NCBI GenBank assembly: GCA_938082505.1
Contig: CALLLH010000016.1
Location: 62,001-126,000, forward strand
Reading direction: 5' to 3'
Source: an uncultured Flavobacteriales bacterium
GTDB taxonomy: Bacteria > Bacteroidota > Bacteroidia > Flavobacteriales_D > Sanyastnellaceae
Length of the DNA: 64,000 nucleotides
The notes beneath the pieces were generated by a model. That model saw only the letters and a list, made by a program, of their open reading frames with translations, did no database searches and was not told the origin of the DNA. The translations under genes and the position numbers were made by a program. Positions within the stretch are counted from its first letter, which is position 1. Each line of letters opens with the position of its first letter. Shown piece by piece: positions 33,439 through 41,853 of the stretch.

Positions 33439-34134
33439 TCAAAAATTGGGCTTCATCAGATAGTCCTCGTAGAACTTGTTCAGGATCGCCACCGCTTCGT
33501 CGGCAGTGTCGACCACTTGTATCAGGTCGAGGTCTTCGGCTCCGATCGTGGCATTCTTGGTCAGCAAGGTGTCCTTGATCCAGTCAACCAACCCTCCCCA
33601 GAATGCCGAACGCACCAATACGATGGGGAAGCGCTTGGATTTTCCGGTCTGGATGAGGGTCATCGCCTCGAACAGTTCATCGAGGGTGCCGAAACCACCG
33701 GGCAGGACGATGTAGCCTTGGCTGTACTTCATGAACATGACCTTCCGGACGAAGAAGTAATCGAATTCCAGGCTCGTCTCCGGGTTGATGTACGGGTTGT
33801 GGTGCTGTTCGTGGGGCAGATTCATGTTGAGCCCTACGGAGACACCGTCCGCTTCATGGGCGCCCTTGTTTCCTGCCTCCATGATGCCCGGTCCTCCACC
33901 TGTGATCACGCCGTATCCGTTCTCGACGAGTTTGTAGCCGATTTCCGTGGAGAGCTTGTAGTCCGGGTCATCCGGGTCCTTCCGCGCCGAACCGAAAATG
34001 CTGATGCAGGGGCCTACGCGCTGAAGGCCTGCGAAGCCTTCAACGAACTCGGACATGATCTTGAATATGGACCAGCTGTCATGCGCTTTGATGTCATTCC
34101 AGCTTCGCGGGTCAAGGTGCGATTTTCTAACCAT
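33439..34134 (-). CDS. LOG-family (TIGR00730) nucleotide phosphoribohydrolase
   Basis: LOG proteins hydrolyse nucleoside 5'-monophosphates, classically cytokinin riboside monophosphates. The Rossmann start 'ISIFGSARKDPDDPDYKLS', GGGPGIMEAGNKGA, and the signature PGGFGTLDELFE are present, with the catalytic Arg region FFVRKVMFMK. The length of 231 residues fits the longer LOG subgroup. In bacteria the natural substrate is often unclear. It lies 19 bases behind uvrA. Confidence 0.93.
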   Translation of the reverse strand: MVRKSHLDPRSWNDIKAHDSWSIFKIMSEFVEGFAGLQRVGPCISIFGSARKDPDDPDYKLSTEIGYKLVENGYGVITGGGPGIMEAGNKGAHEADGVSVGLNMNLPHEQHHNPYINPETSLEFDYFFVRKVMFMKYSQGYIVLPGGFGTLDELFEAMTLIQTGKSKRFPIVLVRSAFWGGLVDWIKDTLLTKNATIGAEDLDLIQVVDTADEAVAILNKFYEDYLMKPNF

Positions 34135-34153
34135 GACCCATCAATATACGAAA

Positions 34154-37045
34154 TTATACGGGGCTTCGGGACCCAAGCGTGGCCTTGATGAAAGGAGCAG
34201 TGGCACCGATGGCATTTTGGGCGACGGATTCAGGGGTTCCTTCACAGACAATGTGGCCTCCTGCATGGCCCCCTTCAGGCCCGATGTCCACCACATGGTC
34301 AGCGTTGCAGATCACGTCGAGTTGATGCTCAATCACCAATACCGTGTTGCCCTGGTCCACCAGCCGGTGGAGCACATTCAACAGCATTTCCACGTCTTGG
34401 AAATGAAGGCCAGTCGTGGGTTCATCCAGGATGTAGAAAGTGTTGCCGGTGTCCTTCCTTGCCAATTCTGTCGCCAGTTTGACGCGCTGGGCCTCTCCAC
34501 CCGACAAGGTGGTGGAAGGTTGCCCCAGGGTGATGTAACCCAGACCGACATCGCGCAGGGTACTGCACACCCGCTTGATTTTGGGATGGGCTTCAAAAAA
34601 GGTCAGCGCGTCCTCTACCGTCATGTCGAGAATGTCCGCGATGGACTTACCCCTGTACCGGATTTCCACCGTCTCCCGGTTGTACCGTTTGCCTCCACAG
34701 TCCTCGCAAGGCACGTGGACATCCGGGAGGAAATTCATCTCGATGGTCCTCAAGCCGGCGCCTTTGCATGTTTCACAGCGGCCACCGGTCACATTGAAGG
34801 AGAACCGACCGGGTTTGTAGCCCCGAATCTTGGCCTCGGGCAGTTGGGTGAACAGATTGCGGATCTCATTGAACACACCGGTGTAGGTCGCCGGATTCGA
34901 ACGGGGGGTGCGGCCGATGGGACTTTGGTCAATGGCGATGACCTTGTCGAGGTGCTGCAGCCCATTGATCCGGGTGAAAGGCAAGGGGCGCTTGGTTTCC
35001 TCGTAATAATGGTTGTGGAGGGCAGGGTGCAGCGTCTGGTTGATGAGGCTGCTCTTTCCGCTGCCGCTGACCCCGGAGACGCAGATCAGGGTGCCCAGCG
35101 GCAACTTCAGATCCACGGATTTGAGGTTGTGACCGGTGGCACCGAGCAAGGCCAGCTTCTTCCGATTGCCCTTGCGTCGCTTCTCGGGGATGGGGATGTG
35201 CCGCCTGCCGTCTATGAACTCGGCGGTGATGCTACCCTGGGCGAGGTGGCTGGAGGGCGGGCCTTCGGCGACGACGAGTCCGCCGTGTCGGCCGGCCCCG
35301 GGACCGATGTCGATGAGGTGGTCCGCTTGGCGCATCATGTCCTCATCGTGCTCCACGACGATAACCGTGTTGCCGACATCACGCAGGGTCTTGAGGCTGT
35401 CGATGAGCCTCTGGTTGTCGCGCTGGTGAAGCCCGATGCTCGGCTCGTCGAGGATGTACAACACGCCGGTCAGCTTGGACCCGATCTGGGTGGCGAGCCG
35501 GATGCGCTGGGCTTCCCCGCCACTGAGCGAGCGGGCGGGACGATCCAGTGTGAGGTATTCGAGCCCCATGTCCAGGAGGAAGCGGAGTCGCCCGCCGATT
35601 TCCTGCAGGGGTTCCGCAGCGATGGCCGCCTGTCGGGCATCCATTCCCTCGAGGGCCTGCTCGGTCCATCGGGCCAGGGACGCCAGGTCCATGGACACCA
35701 CGTCGGGGAGGGTAGCGCCCGCAATCTTGAATTGGTGGGCGGTGGGTTTGAGTCGTGACCCGCCACAAGCCGGGCAGGGGCGCTTGTGCAGGAACCGCTG
35801 TGCCCAGCGGCGCAACGGCGCCCCGGATCCATCCTTGGCTGCGCGTTCGATGGTGGCGATCAAACCGTCGAAACGGACGCGGCGCTCCTTCGTTCCGGCT
35901 TTTCCCGGCATGACCACCGGGCGGTCCGATCCATAGAGAATGACCGACAGGGTGGCTTCGTCCACGTCGTCGAAAGGGGTGCGGGCGGAATGTCCGCCCT
36001 CGGTCAGCAATACCTCTACGACATCCCGGGTCCAGCCTGCCTTCAACGCACCGAGCGGGGCAAGGCCACCTTGGCGGAGGTTCATGGACCCATCCGGGAT
36101 GATCAGGGATCGGTCGGCCTCTGCAACCTGTCCCAATCCATTGCAGGTGGGACAGGCTCCATAGGGAGAGTTGAAGGAGAACAGGTTCGGCTCCGGCTCC
36201 GGATAACTGATGCCGGTGGTGGGGCACATGAGTGCGCGGGAGAAATGCCGTGGCAGCGCGTCATCCAATGGGAGCACCATCATGCTGCCTTTGCCCATGG
36301 CCAGTGCCGTTCGGACGGAACGCATGATGCGGACAGCGTCCTCATCCAACGGTTTTCCTTCGTCGTCCAGCTCAGGGTCATTCGGCATGACGATCCGGTC
36401 GACCACCACCTCGATGTCGTGCACCTTATAGCGGTCCACCCGGTACCCGGGCTCCAGTTCAATCACTTCGCCGTCGACCCTGGCCCGCAGGTATCCTTGC
36501 TTCTGGATGGACTCGAACAATTCGCGGTAGTGCCCCTTCCGCCCGCGGACCACCGGAGCGAGCAGAAGCAGCCGTTCTCCGCAATGGTCCTGCGCGATGC
36601 GGGACAGGATGCCCTCATCGGTGAACCGCACCATGGGTTCTCCCGTGGCGCTTGAATACGCGGTTGAAGCCCGGGCAAACAGCACCCGCAGAAAATCCAG
36701 GAGTTCAGTCACCGTGCCCACCGTTGAGCGCGGGTTGCGGCTGATGGTCTTCTGCTCGATGGCGATGACGGGGCTGAGGCCGGTGATGCGCTCCACCTTG
36801 GGCCGTTCCAGCCCCCCCATGAACTGACGCGCATAGGCGCTGAACGTCTCCAGATAGCGGCGTTGCCCCTCTGCATGGAGCGTGTCGAATGCGAGACTGG
36901 ACTTTCCCGATCCGCTGACGCCTGTGATCACGACCAGACGGTTTCGGGGGATGGTGACGTCAATATCCCGGAGGTTGTTCTCTCCGGCTTGCTCCACCCG
37001 GATGACCCGATCATCCTGCAGTGAAGTGTAGACGTCCTGTTCCAT
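34154..37045 (-). CDS. uvrA: Excinuclease ABC subunit A
   Basis: UvrA is the damage-sensing ATPase of nucleotide excision repair; it loads UvrB at lesions. Both ABC units are intact (GVSGSGKSSL twice; LSGGEAQRIRLATQ and LSGGEAQRVKLATE signatures; two LDEP Walker B motifs), and three zinc-finger-like modules are seen (CPTCNGLG, CPACGGSRL, CETCKGAGL...CEDCGGKRY). Length is 963 residues, in the usual range. I chose the ATG at 37045 because the frame upstream to 37150 overlaps nhaC and looks non-coding. Confidence 0.97.
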   Translation of the reverse strand: MEQDVYTSLQDDRVIRVEQAGENNLRDIDVTIPRNRLVVITGVSGSGKSSLAFDTLHAEGQRRYLETFSAYARQFMGGLERPKVERITGLSPVIAIEQKTISRNPRSTVGTVTELLDFLRVLFARASTAYSSATGEPMVRFTDEGILSRIAQDHCGERLLLLAPVVRGRKGHYRELFESIQKQGYLRARVDGEVIELEPGYRVDRYKVHDIEVVVDRIVMPNDPELDDEGKPLDEDAVRIMRSVRTALAMGKGSMMVLPLDDALPRHFSRALMCPTTGISYPEPEPNLFSFNSPYGACPTCNGLGQVAEADRSLIIPDGSMNLRQGGLAPLGALKAGWTRDVVEVLLTEGGHSARTPFDDVDEATLSVILYGSDRPVVMPGKAGTKERRVRFDGLIATIERAAKDGSGAPLRRWAQRFLHKRPCPACGGSRLKPTAHQFKIAGATLPDVVSMDLASLARWTEQALEGMDARQAAIAAEPLQEIGGRLRFLLDMGLEYLTLDRPARSLSGGEAQRIRLATQIGSKLTGVLYILDEPSIGLHQRDNQRLIDSLKTLRDVGNTVIVVEHDEDMMRQADHLIDIGPGAGRHGGLVVAEGPPSSHLAQGSITAEFIDGRRHIPIPEKRRKGNRKKLALLGATGHNLKSVDLKLPLGTLICVSGVSGSGKSSLINQTLHPALHNHYYEETKRPLPFTRINGLQHLDKVIAIDQSPIGRTPRSNPATYTGVFNEIRNLFTQLPEAKIRGYKPGRFSFNVTGGRCETCKGAGLRTIEMNFLPDVHVPCEDCGGKRYNRETVEIRYRGKSIADILDMTVEDALTFFEAHPKIKRVCSTLRDVGLGYITLGQPSTTLSGGEAQRVKLATELARKDTGNTFYILDEPTTGLHFQDVEMLLNVLHRLVDQGNTVLVIEHQLDVICNADHVVDIGPEGGHAGGHIVCEGTPESVAQNAIGATAPFIKATLGSRSPV

Positions 37046-37088
37046 GATGGTTTCCAACAATTGCGCAGCCGATCGGTTCCGGGACCGT

Positions 37089-38570
37089 TCAATCTTCGGC
37101 TCCAGCCTCCGCGGCGTCTTGCGCAGGCATCCGGAATCCCACAGCGGCAACGAGCAGCGTCATCAGGGGCGAGACATAATTGAAGACACAATAGGGGGCG
37201 AAAGCGAGCACCCCGACCCCCAGCACACCGCTTTGCGCGACCCCGCAGGTGTTCCACGGAATCAGCACGCTCGTCACGGTACCGGCGTCTTCGAGGGTCC
37301 TGCTCAGTACTTGTGGAGCGACCCCCCTTTGCTGGTAGGCTTCACGGAACATCCGACCCGGCACGACGATGGCGATGTACTGGTCGGCGGCGATCACATT
37401 GAAGACCACACTGGAGCACGCCGTTCCAAAGACCAGGGAGAATGTGCCACGCACCCCGGTCAGGATCGCATCGGTGATCCGTTCGAGGAATCCGGCGGCG
37501 CCCATGACAGCCCCGAAGGTGAGGGCGCAGATGATGAGCCAGACCGTATTCAACATGCCCGACATGCCCCCCGACGAGAGTAGATCCGTCACCACGGGAT
37601 TGCCCGTTTCAATGGTGGTGCTCGATGCAGCTGCGGACATGAGGGCAGTAAATGCAGTGCCCCAGCGTGTAGGACCCAGTCCCAATGCCGGCCCCAACGC
37701 ATCATCGGCCAGGGAGGCGAGCAATTCCGGTTGTGCGATCGCGGCAGCGACTGCGCCACCGAGGACCCCGAGGAACAAGGCGGGCACCGGGGCGACCCTT
37801 CGTGCAATGAGGGCGATGACCCCCAAAGGCACGAGAAACAGCGTCCAATGGAGATTGAAATGTTCGGCAAGAACCGCCTGCATCACTTGGGCGCCGCCCA
37901 GGTCAGCCGCACCGTCTGCCGCGCCGATTCCGGCGAAGGTGAATACGAGGAGGGCGATGAGGATACTGGGCACCGTGGTCCAAAGCATGAACCGGATGTG
38001 GGTGAACAGGTCCGTTCCCGCAACGGTGGGCGCGAGGTTGGTCGTGTCCGAGAGCGGGGAGAGCTTGTCCCCGAAATAGGCCCCCGAGATGATGGCACCT
38101 GCCGTCCAGCCCTCCGAAAGCCCCAAGGCTTGGCCGATCCCAATGAGGGCGACCCCGACGGTCCCCACCGTACCCCAGCTGGATCCAGTGGCGAGGCTGA
38201 CCGCAGCGCACAGGATGCAGGCCGCGGGCAGGAAGACCTCCTTGGACAGGACATCAAGGCCCACATCAATCAAGGTGGGGATGATGCCGGACACCAGCCA
38301 TGTTCCCGCCAGCGCACCGATCAGCAGCAGGATGAGTACAGCCCCGATGGCATCGCCCAGGGTGTCCTTGATTCGTTGTTCGAAGTCCTCCCATCGCTGA
38401 CCACGCCGAAATCCGATGGCGACCACCAACCCGGAGGCGAGCAGCAGGGCCACCTGATTGCTGCCATAACTGCTGTCTTCACCGAATGCGATGACATCCG
38501 CGGCCAGCAGCAGGACCAGGAAGCCAATGGGCAGGAGTGCGGTGCCGAGTGCGGGACGTGATCTGGACAT
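37089..38570 (-). CDS. nhaC: Na+/H+ antiporter NhaC family
   Basis: The 493-residue protein has about eleven membrane helices and the NhaC pattern: 'GSNQVALLLASGLVVAIGF', GALAGTWLVSGIIPTL, 'SSWGTVGTVGVALIGIG', 'SGAYFGDKLSPLSDTTN' (the family's acidic/polar ion site) and the C-terminal 'IPWNTCGVAQSGVLGVG'. It would exchange Na+ for H+ across the inner membrane. It ends 43 bases before uvrA and starts 9 bases after the YbbR-like gene. Confidence 0.95.
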   Translation of the reverse strand: MSRSRPALGTALLPIGFLVLLLAADVIAFGEDSSYGSNQVALLLASGLVVAIGFRRGQRWEDFEQRIKDTLGDAIGAVLILLLIGALAGTWLVSGIIPTLIDVGLDVLSKEVFLPAACILCAAVSLATGSSWGTVGTVGVALIGIGQALGLSEGWTAGAIISGAYFGDKLSPLSDTTNLAPTVAGTDLFTHIRFMLWTTVPSILIALLVFTFAGIGAADGAADLGGAQVMQAVLAEHFNLHWTLFLVPLGVIALIARRVAPVPALFLGVLGGAVAAAIAQPELLASLADDALGPALGLGPTRWGTAFTALMSAAASSTTIETGNPVVTDLLSSGGMSGMLNTVWLIICALTFGAVMGAAGFLERITDAILTGVRGTFSLVFGTACSSVVFNVIAADQYIAIVVPGRMFREAYQQRGVAPQVLSRTLEDAGTVTSVLIPWNTCGVAQSGVLGVGVLAFAPYCVFNYVSPLMTLLVAAVGFRMPAQDAAEAGAED

Positions 38571-38579
38571 GGCAGGGGC

Positions 38580-39002
38580 TCAGTTCTGTTTTCGTCGGCG
38601 CACATCAATGGCGAGTGTGGCCGGGATGATTTCTTCCACCCTTGCCGATCCTCCGAGTCGCTTTTCGATTTCTTGCCCGAGTTGTGCAGAGGGCACCTCG
38701 GTTCGGGGCGTGCGCAGCCCTTCCACCTTCAGTCGGACGGGGTCGTAATTGGGAGAGAGGCGACCAACGAGGTGTTCCCAAGGGGACAGGACCACTTCCG
38801 CGCGGGCAATGGAGTCGATCAATACGGCGCTCAACCCGGTGTTGTCCTCCGCGCCGACCAACTCGATTTTGAAACTGTAGGTGACCTTGCGGTCATCCTG
38901 GAGGTTGCGCAGCATCCAGAGGAACGAGGCCAAAGCCAGGCAAACAATGAAGGTCCGCCCTCCAATCTTTTTGGATGTTCCTGTATGCTGGCGAGGGGCC
39001 AT
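38580..39002 (-). CDS. YbbR/CdaR-like single-pass membrane protein
   Basis: The 140-residue protein has one N-terminal helix (residues 15-32) and an extracytoplasmic beta-rich part ('YDPVRLKVEGLRTPRTEV', 'EIIPATLAIDV') like the YbbR repeat fold. In Bacteroidota such a gene usually follows yajC. Here its ATG overlaps the yajC stop by 1 base (TGATG). The role is unknown; CdaR relatives regulate diadenylate cyclase in Firmicutes, but that is not evidence for this one. Confidence 0.78.
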   Translation of the reverse strand: MAPRQHTGTSKKIGGRTFIVCLALASFLWMLRNLQDDRKVTYSFKIELVGAEDNTGLSAVLIDSIARAEVVLSPWEHLVGRLSPNYDPVRLKVEGLRTPRTEVPSAQLGQEIEKRLGGSARVEEIIPATLAIDVRRRKQN

Positions 39003-39325
39003 CAGCGTGCGGCGTTAATCGCTTCACCATCGGCCACACCATCGGCTGAAATGCCGCCGAGGTCAACCCGAATTTCCCCTTTGGATACCTGTAAAAGGGC
39101 GGTTTTGTCATTGACATCCAGCACTTTGCCGTGAATCCCCCCCACGGTCACTACGCGGTCGCCCTTGGCGATGTTCTCCCGGAATTTTCGGGCTTCCTTC
39201 TGCTTCTTCAGTTGAGGCCGCATGATGAAGAAATAAAACACCAGCATGGTGCCCAGGATGAACACGAGCGTGCTTCCCCCACCCGCAGGTGCGGCTTGCG
39301 CCAGAATGGATTGGAAAATGGACAT
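39002..39325 (-). CDS. yajC: Preprotein translocase accessory protein YajC
   Basis: YajC associates with SecDF in the inner membrane. The 107-residue protein has one membrane helix (GGSTLVFILGTMLVFYFFIM, residues 15-35) directly followed by the family stretch RPQLKKQKEARKFRENI and GDRVVTVGGIHGKV. The ATG at 39325 (MSIFQ) is the natural start; the longer frame overlaps DUF1573. It is 13 bases behind the DUF1573 gene. Confidence 0.95.
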   Translation of the reverse strand: MSIFQSILAQAAPAGGGSTLVFILGTMLVFYFFIMRPQLKKQKEARKFRENIAKGDRVVTVGGIHGKVLDVNDKTALLQVSKGEIRVDLGGISADGVADGEAINAAR

Positions 39326-39338
39326 GTTGAAGTCGAAT

Positions 39339-39815
39339 CTAAGGTGTGGAGGTGGATGAGCCCGGTCCCATGACCCGGGCAGTGAATTGCAATGTGGTGG
39401 AGGAGGGCACGGCATTGGTGACCACGGTGGCATATTCGGCCACTTCACCAATGCGGTCCCCGGCATCGAACTCGAGGGTGACGGTTCTTGTCTTGCCAGG
39501 TTGAATCGGCCCCTCATCCCAATTTTTGGCGACCGTGCAACCGCAGCTGGGAAGAACTTGTGCGATGACCAGCGGTGCACGCCCTGAATTCGTGAGGGTA
39601 TAGTGCGCCTGGGCGATTTCACCGGCAGCCAGGATGCCGAGGTCCACGCTATCGGATGCCCAGATGGCTGCTGGGGCCGTGGGGTCGGGCTGGGCTCCTG
39701 GTATGTGGATGTAGGATGCGTCGATGTCACTTCCTCCGCTCTGACCACACCCCGTCAAAAGAAGGAGGAAAAGGACGAACGGAAGCGGGATGAAGTGCTG
39801 CCGCTCCAGAATCAT
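39339..39815 (-). CDS. DUF1573 lipoprotein
   Basis: The 158-residue protein has a lipobox (LLLTGC, Cys23) and the DUF1573 immunoglobulin-like domain with the hallmark 'SCGCTVAKNW' after 'LTNSGRAPLVIAQVLP'. DUF1573 genes lie next to nusB/yajC across Bacteroidota. The function is unknown. The ATG overlaps the nusB stop by 4 bases. Confidence 0.93.
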   Translation of the reverse strand: MILERQHFIPLPFVLFLLLLTGCGQSGGSDIDASYIHIPGAQPDPTAPAAIWASDSVDLGILAAGEIAQAHYTLTNSGRAPLVIAQVLPSCGCTVAKNWDEGPIQPGKTRTVTLEFDAGDRIGEVAEYATVVTNAVPSSTTLQFTARVMGPGSSTSTP

Positions 39816-40756
39816 TCGATCAGCCCTCTGCCGGTTTTGACGATCGTGCCGGAATCCCTCATGGACGTGAACAACTTGTCCAGAACCCCATTGACAAAGG
39901 CGCTGGATTTGTCGGTGCTGTAGAATTTGGCCAGGTCGATGTACTCGTTCATCGTCACCTTCAGGGGAACGCTGGTGAAGGTGCGGGCCTCTGCGAGCGC
40001 CATCCTCAGCAGAATGAGGTCCATGGAAGCGATCCGTTCGAGGTCCCAGTTGGCGGCGGCCTCTTCGATCAGGGCATTGTGCTCATCTCCCAGGGCCAAT
40101 GTCCGGCTGAACAGTTGCTCCAGGAATTCCTTGTCATCGCCCTCGGGCTTCCACATTTCGGCCAGAAGAAGTTCTTCGGAGTCTTCGGTGATGGTCTTGA
40201 CCGTCTTCAGCACGATCGAGCTCGTCAAATCGAGGTCGTCGCTCCACAGGATGCTCTGTTCCTCAAGCCATTCGTGCAGCATCTCGTCGTTGGCGATGTG
40301 CTTGCGGAACATGCGGTTGAGGGATTCACGGTCGTGTTGGAACCCCCTTTCCTCATTGGCCATGTAGGCGCGGTATTCATCGCTTGAGACCAGCGATTTG
40401 AACAGCCTTTTCACCAACTCCTGCTCCTGACCCCAGCCCAAGTTGCGGTTGGATGCAGCGGATGCCAGCGCCTTACTCTTGATGATGACCCTGAGCGGCT
40501 TGTTGTTGACAAATTTGGTGTTCGGATGCAGGTCCTCGGAGGTAGGCTGCTGCTTGCGCCTTCCTGCCTCGATCCGCTCTATGGCCGCATCCTGGAATTC
40601 CCCAATCAACATGAGGAGCAACAGGTAGAGGTCGTAAGTCTTCTCCAAGGAGGACCTGAGCATCTTGTGGATGTCCACCACGGAAGCCTCTTTGTCGGCA
40701 TGGAATGCATACAGAGCATGCAATACCTTGATGCGGAGTTGGCGGCGGTTGAACAT
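39812..40756 (-). CDS. nusB: Transcription antitermination factor NusB (long Bacteroidota form)
   Basis: NusB binds boxA RNA with NusE and supports antitermination of rRNA operons. The C-terminal part has the NusB domain: 'NWDLERIASMDLILLRMALAEA', VPLKVTMNEYIDLAKFYSTDKSSAFVNGVLD. The N-terminal half (MFNRRQLRIKVLHALYAF) extends the protein to 314 residues, the length typical of Bacteroidota NusB rather than the short enterobacterial form. It starts the nusB-DUF1573-yajC-YbbR run. Confidence 0.95.
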   Translation of the reverse strand: MFNRRQLRIKVLHALYAFHADKEASVVDIHKMLRSSLEKTYDLYLLLLMLIGEFQDAAIERIEAGRRKQQPTSEDLHPNTKFVNNKPLRVIIKSKALASAASNRNLGWGQEQELVKRLFKSLVSSDEYRAYMANEERGFQHDRESLNRMFRKHIANDEMLHEWLEEQSILWSDDLDLTSSIVLKTVKTITEDSEELLLAEMWKPEGDDKEFLEQLFSRTLALGDEHNALIEEAAANWDLERIASMDLILLRMALAEARTFTSVPLKVTMNEYIDLAKFYSTDKSSAFVNGVLDKLFTSMRDSGTIVKTGRGLIE

Positions 40757-40827
40757 GGCGATGAACGAGGCGGCAAGTTCGGGAAAACGGACTGTGCATT
40801 CACAATTTCGGGCGAATCCCTTGGCCT

Positions 40828-40835
40828 AATTTTGA
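40828..40835 (+). promoter_or_regulatory. -7 box (TAATTTTG) before the DUF4249 gene
   Basis: Exact TAnnTTTG. A TTTC (40806-40809) lies 18 bases upstream as a weak -33 element. The box ends 12 bases before an in-frame GTG (40848) and 45 bases before the ATG (40881). Confidence 0.5.
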
Positions 40836-40880
40836 ACATGTGGCGAGGTGAGCCGTTCTCATTCCGACCTGCACGACTCC

Positions 40881-41831
40881 ATGTTCCCACAGTCTTCCTT
40901 CACGATTCTGTCACGTTCCATCCTGATGGTGGCCGTATTGGGCCTCGCCTCATGCGAGACCCCCATTTCCGTGACATTGCCGGACACAAGTCCGATGATG
41001 GTTCTGGAGGGACGGATCGAGCCCGGATCGCCACCGATTGTGCTGTTGAGTCGCTCCCAGGATTATTTCGCTCCGGTGGATGCCAGCTTGCTCGGGTCGT
41101 TGTATCAGGGGGGGGGCGAAGTCGTGCTCACGGTGGACGGCACGCCTTATCCATTGGATGAGATTTGCGCAGGCGACTTGGGGCCCGCAGAGCTGATTTT
41201 GGCCTCTGAATTGTTGGGGGTGCCTCTTGAAATCTTGATTTTGAGCAACCTGTGCGCCTACACCAGTTTGTCCATTCAGGGTGAGGTGGGCCGGACTTAT
41301 GGCGTTACCGCCATGCTCGATGGAGATACCGTTCAGGCCGTCTCGCGCCTCAACCCCCATGTTCCGTTGGACAGTCTGTGGTTTGAAGCTCCAGGCAACA
41401 TCGATTCACTCGGGTTCATATACGGGGACTTCACGGACCCGGACTCTTTGGGCAATGCTTACCGTTGGAGCGCCATGCGCATCGGGAAGGACCCCGGGTT
41501 GTTGTACCCTTCCCTTTCCACGGTTGACGATGCCCTGTTCAATGGTCTGGCCTTTGAATTCTCGCAGTTCCGTCCCGTGACGGCCGAGGATTTCTCGGAA
41601 GACGCCAATCCTGACGAAATCGGCTTCTACAAACTCGGCGACACCGTCATCGTCCGGTGGGACCACATCGATCGCGGGGCATTCGAGGCCATTTCGTCCA
41701 TGGAGGAACAACTGCAATCGCAAGGATCGCCCTTTTCCAATCCTTCCGATGTGGCCACGAATGTGCAGGGCGGACTCGGGCTTTGGGTGGCCTATTCACC
41801 TTTTATGGATACGGTGATTTGCACCCCTTGA
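40881..41831 (+). CDS. DUF4249 lipoprotein
   Basis: The 316-residue protein is a lipoprotein (helix and lipobox LGLASC, Cys near residue 24) and matches DUF4249: 'MMVLEGRIEPGSPPIVLLSRS', 'GGEVVLTVDGTPYPL', YRWSAMRIG, with a C-terminal 'GDTVIVRWDHIDRGAF'. DUF4249 proteins occur with outer-membrane receptor systems in Bacteroidota; no TonB-dependent receptor is adjacent here. A GTG start at 40848 would add 11 residues; the ATG at 40881 gives the shorter signal. Confidence 0.87.
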   Translation: MFPQSSFTILSRSILMVAVLGLASCETPISVTLPDTSPMMVLEGRIEPGSPPIVLLSRSQDYFAPVDASLLGSLYQGGGEVVLTVDGTPYPLDEICAGDLGPAELILASELLGVPLEILILSNLCAYTSLSIQGEVGRTYGVTAMLDGDTVQAVSRLNPHVPLDSLWFEAPGNIDSLGFIYGDFTDPDSLGNAYRWSAMRIGKDPGLLYPSLSTVDDALFNGLAFEFSQFRPVTAEDFSEDANPDEIGFYKLGDTVIVRWDHIDRGAFEAISSMEEQLQSQGSPFSNPSDVATNVQGGLGLWVAYSPFMDTVICTP

Positions 41832-41853
41832 TGCGAATGGGGAAATTGCCGCC

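Noticed and set aside
34055-35758. 567-codon plus-strand frame across uvrA
   Set aside because: Antisense shadow of uvrA, which has complete ABC and zinc motifs on the minus strand.
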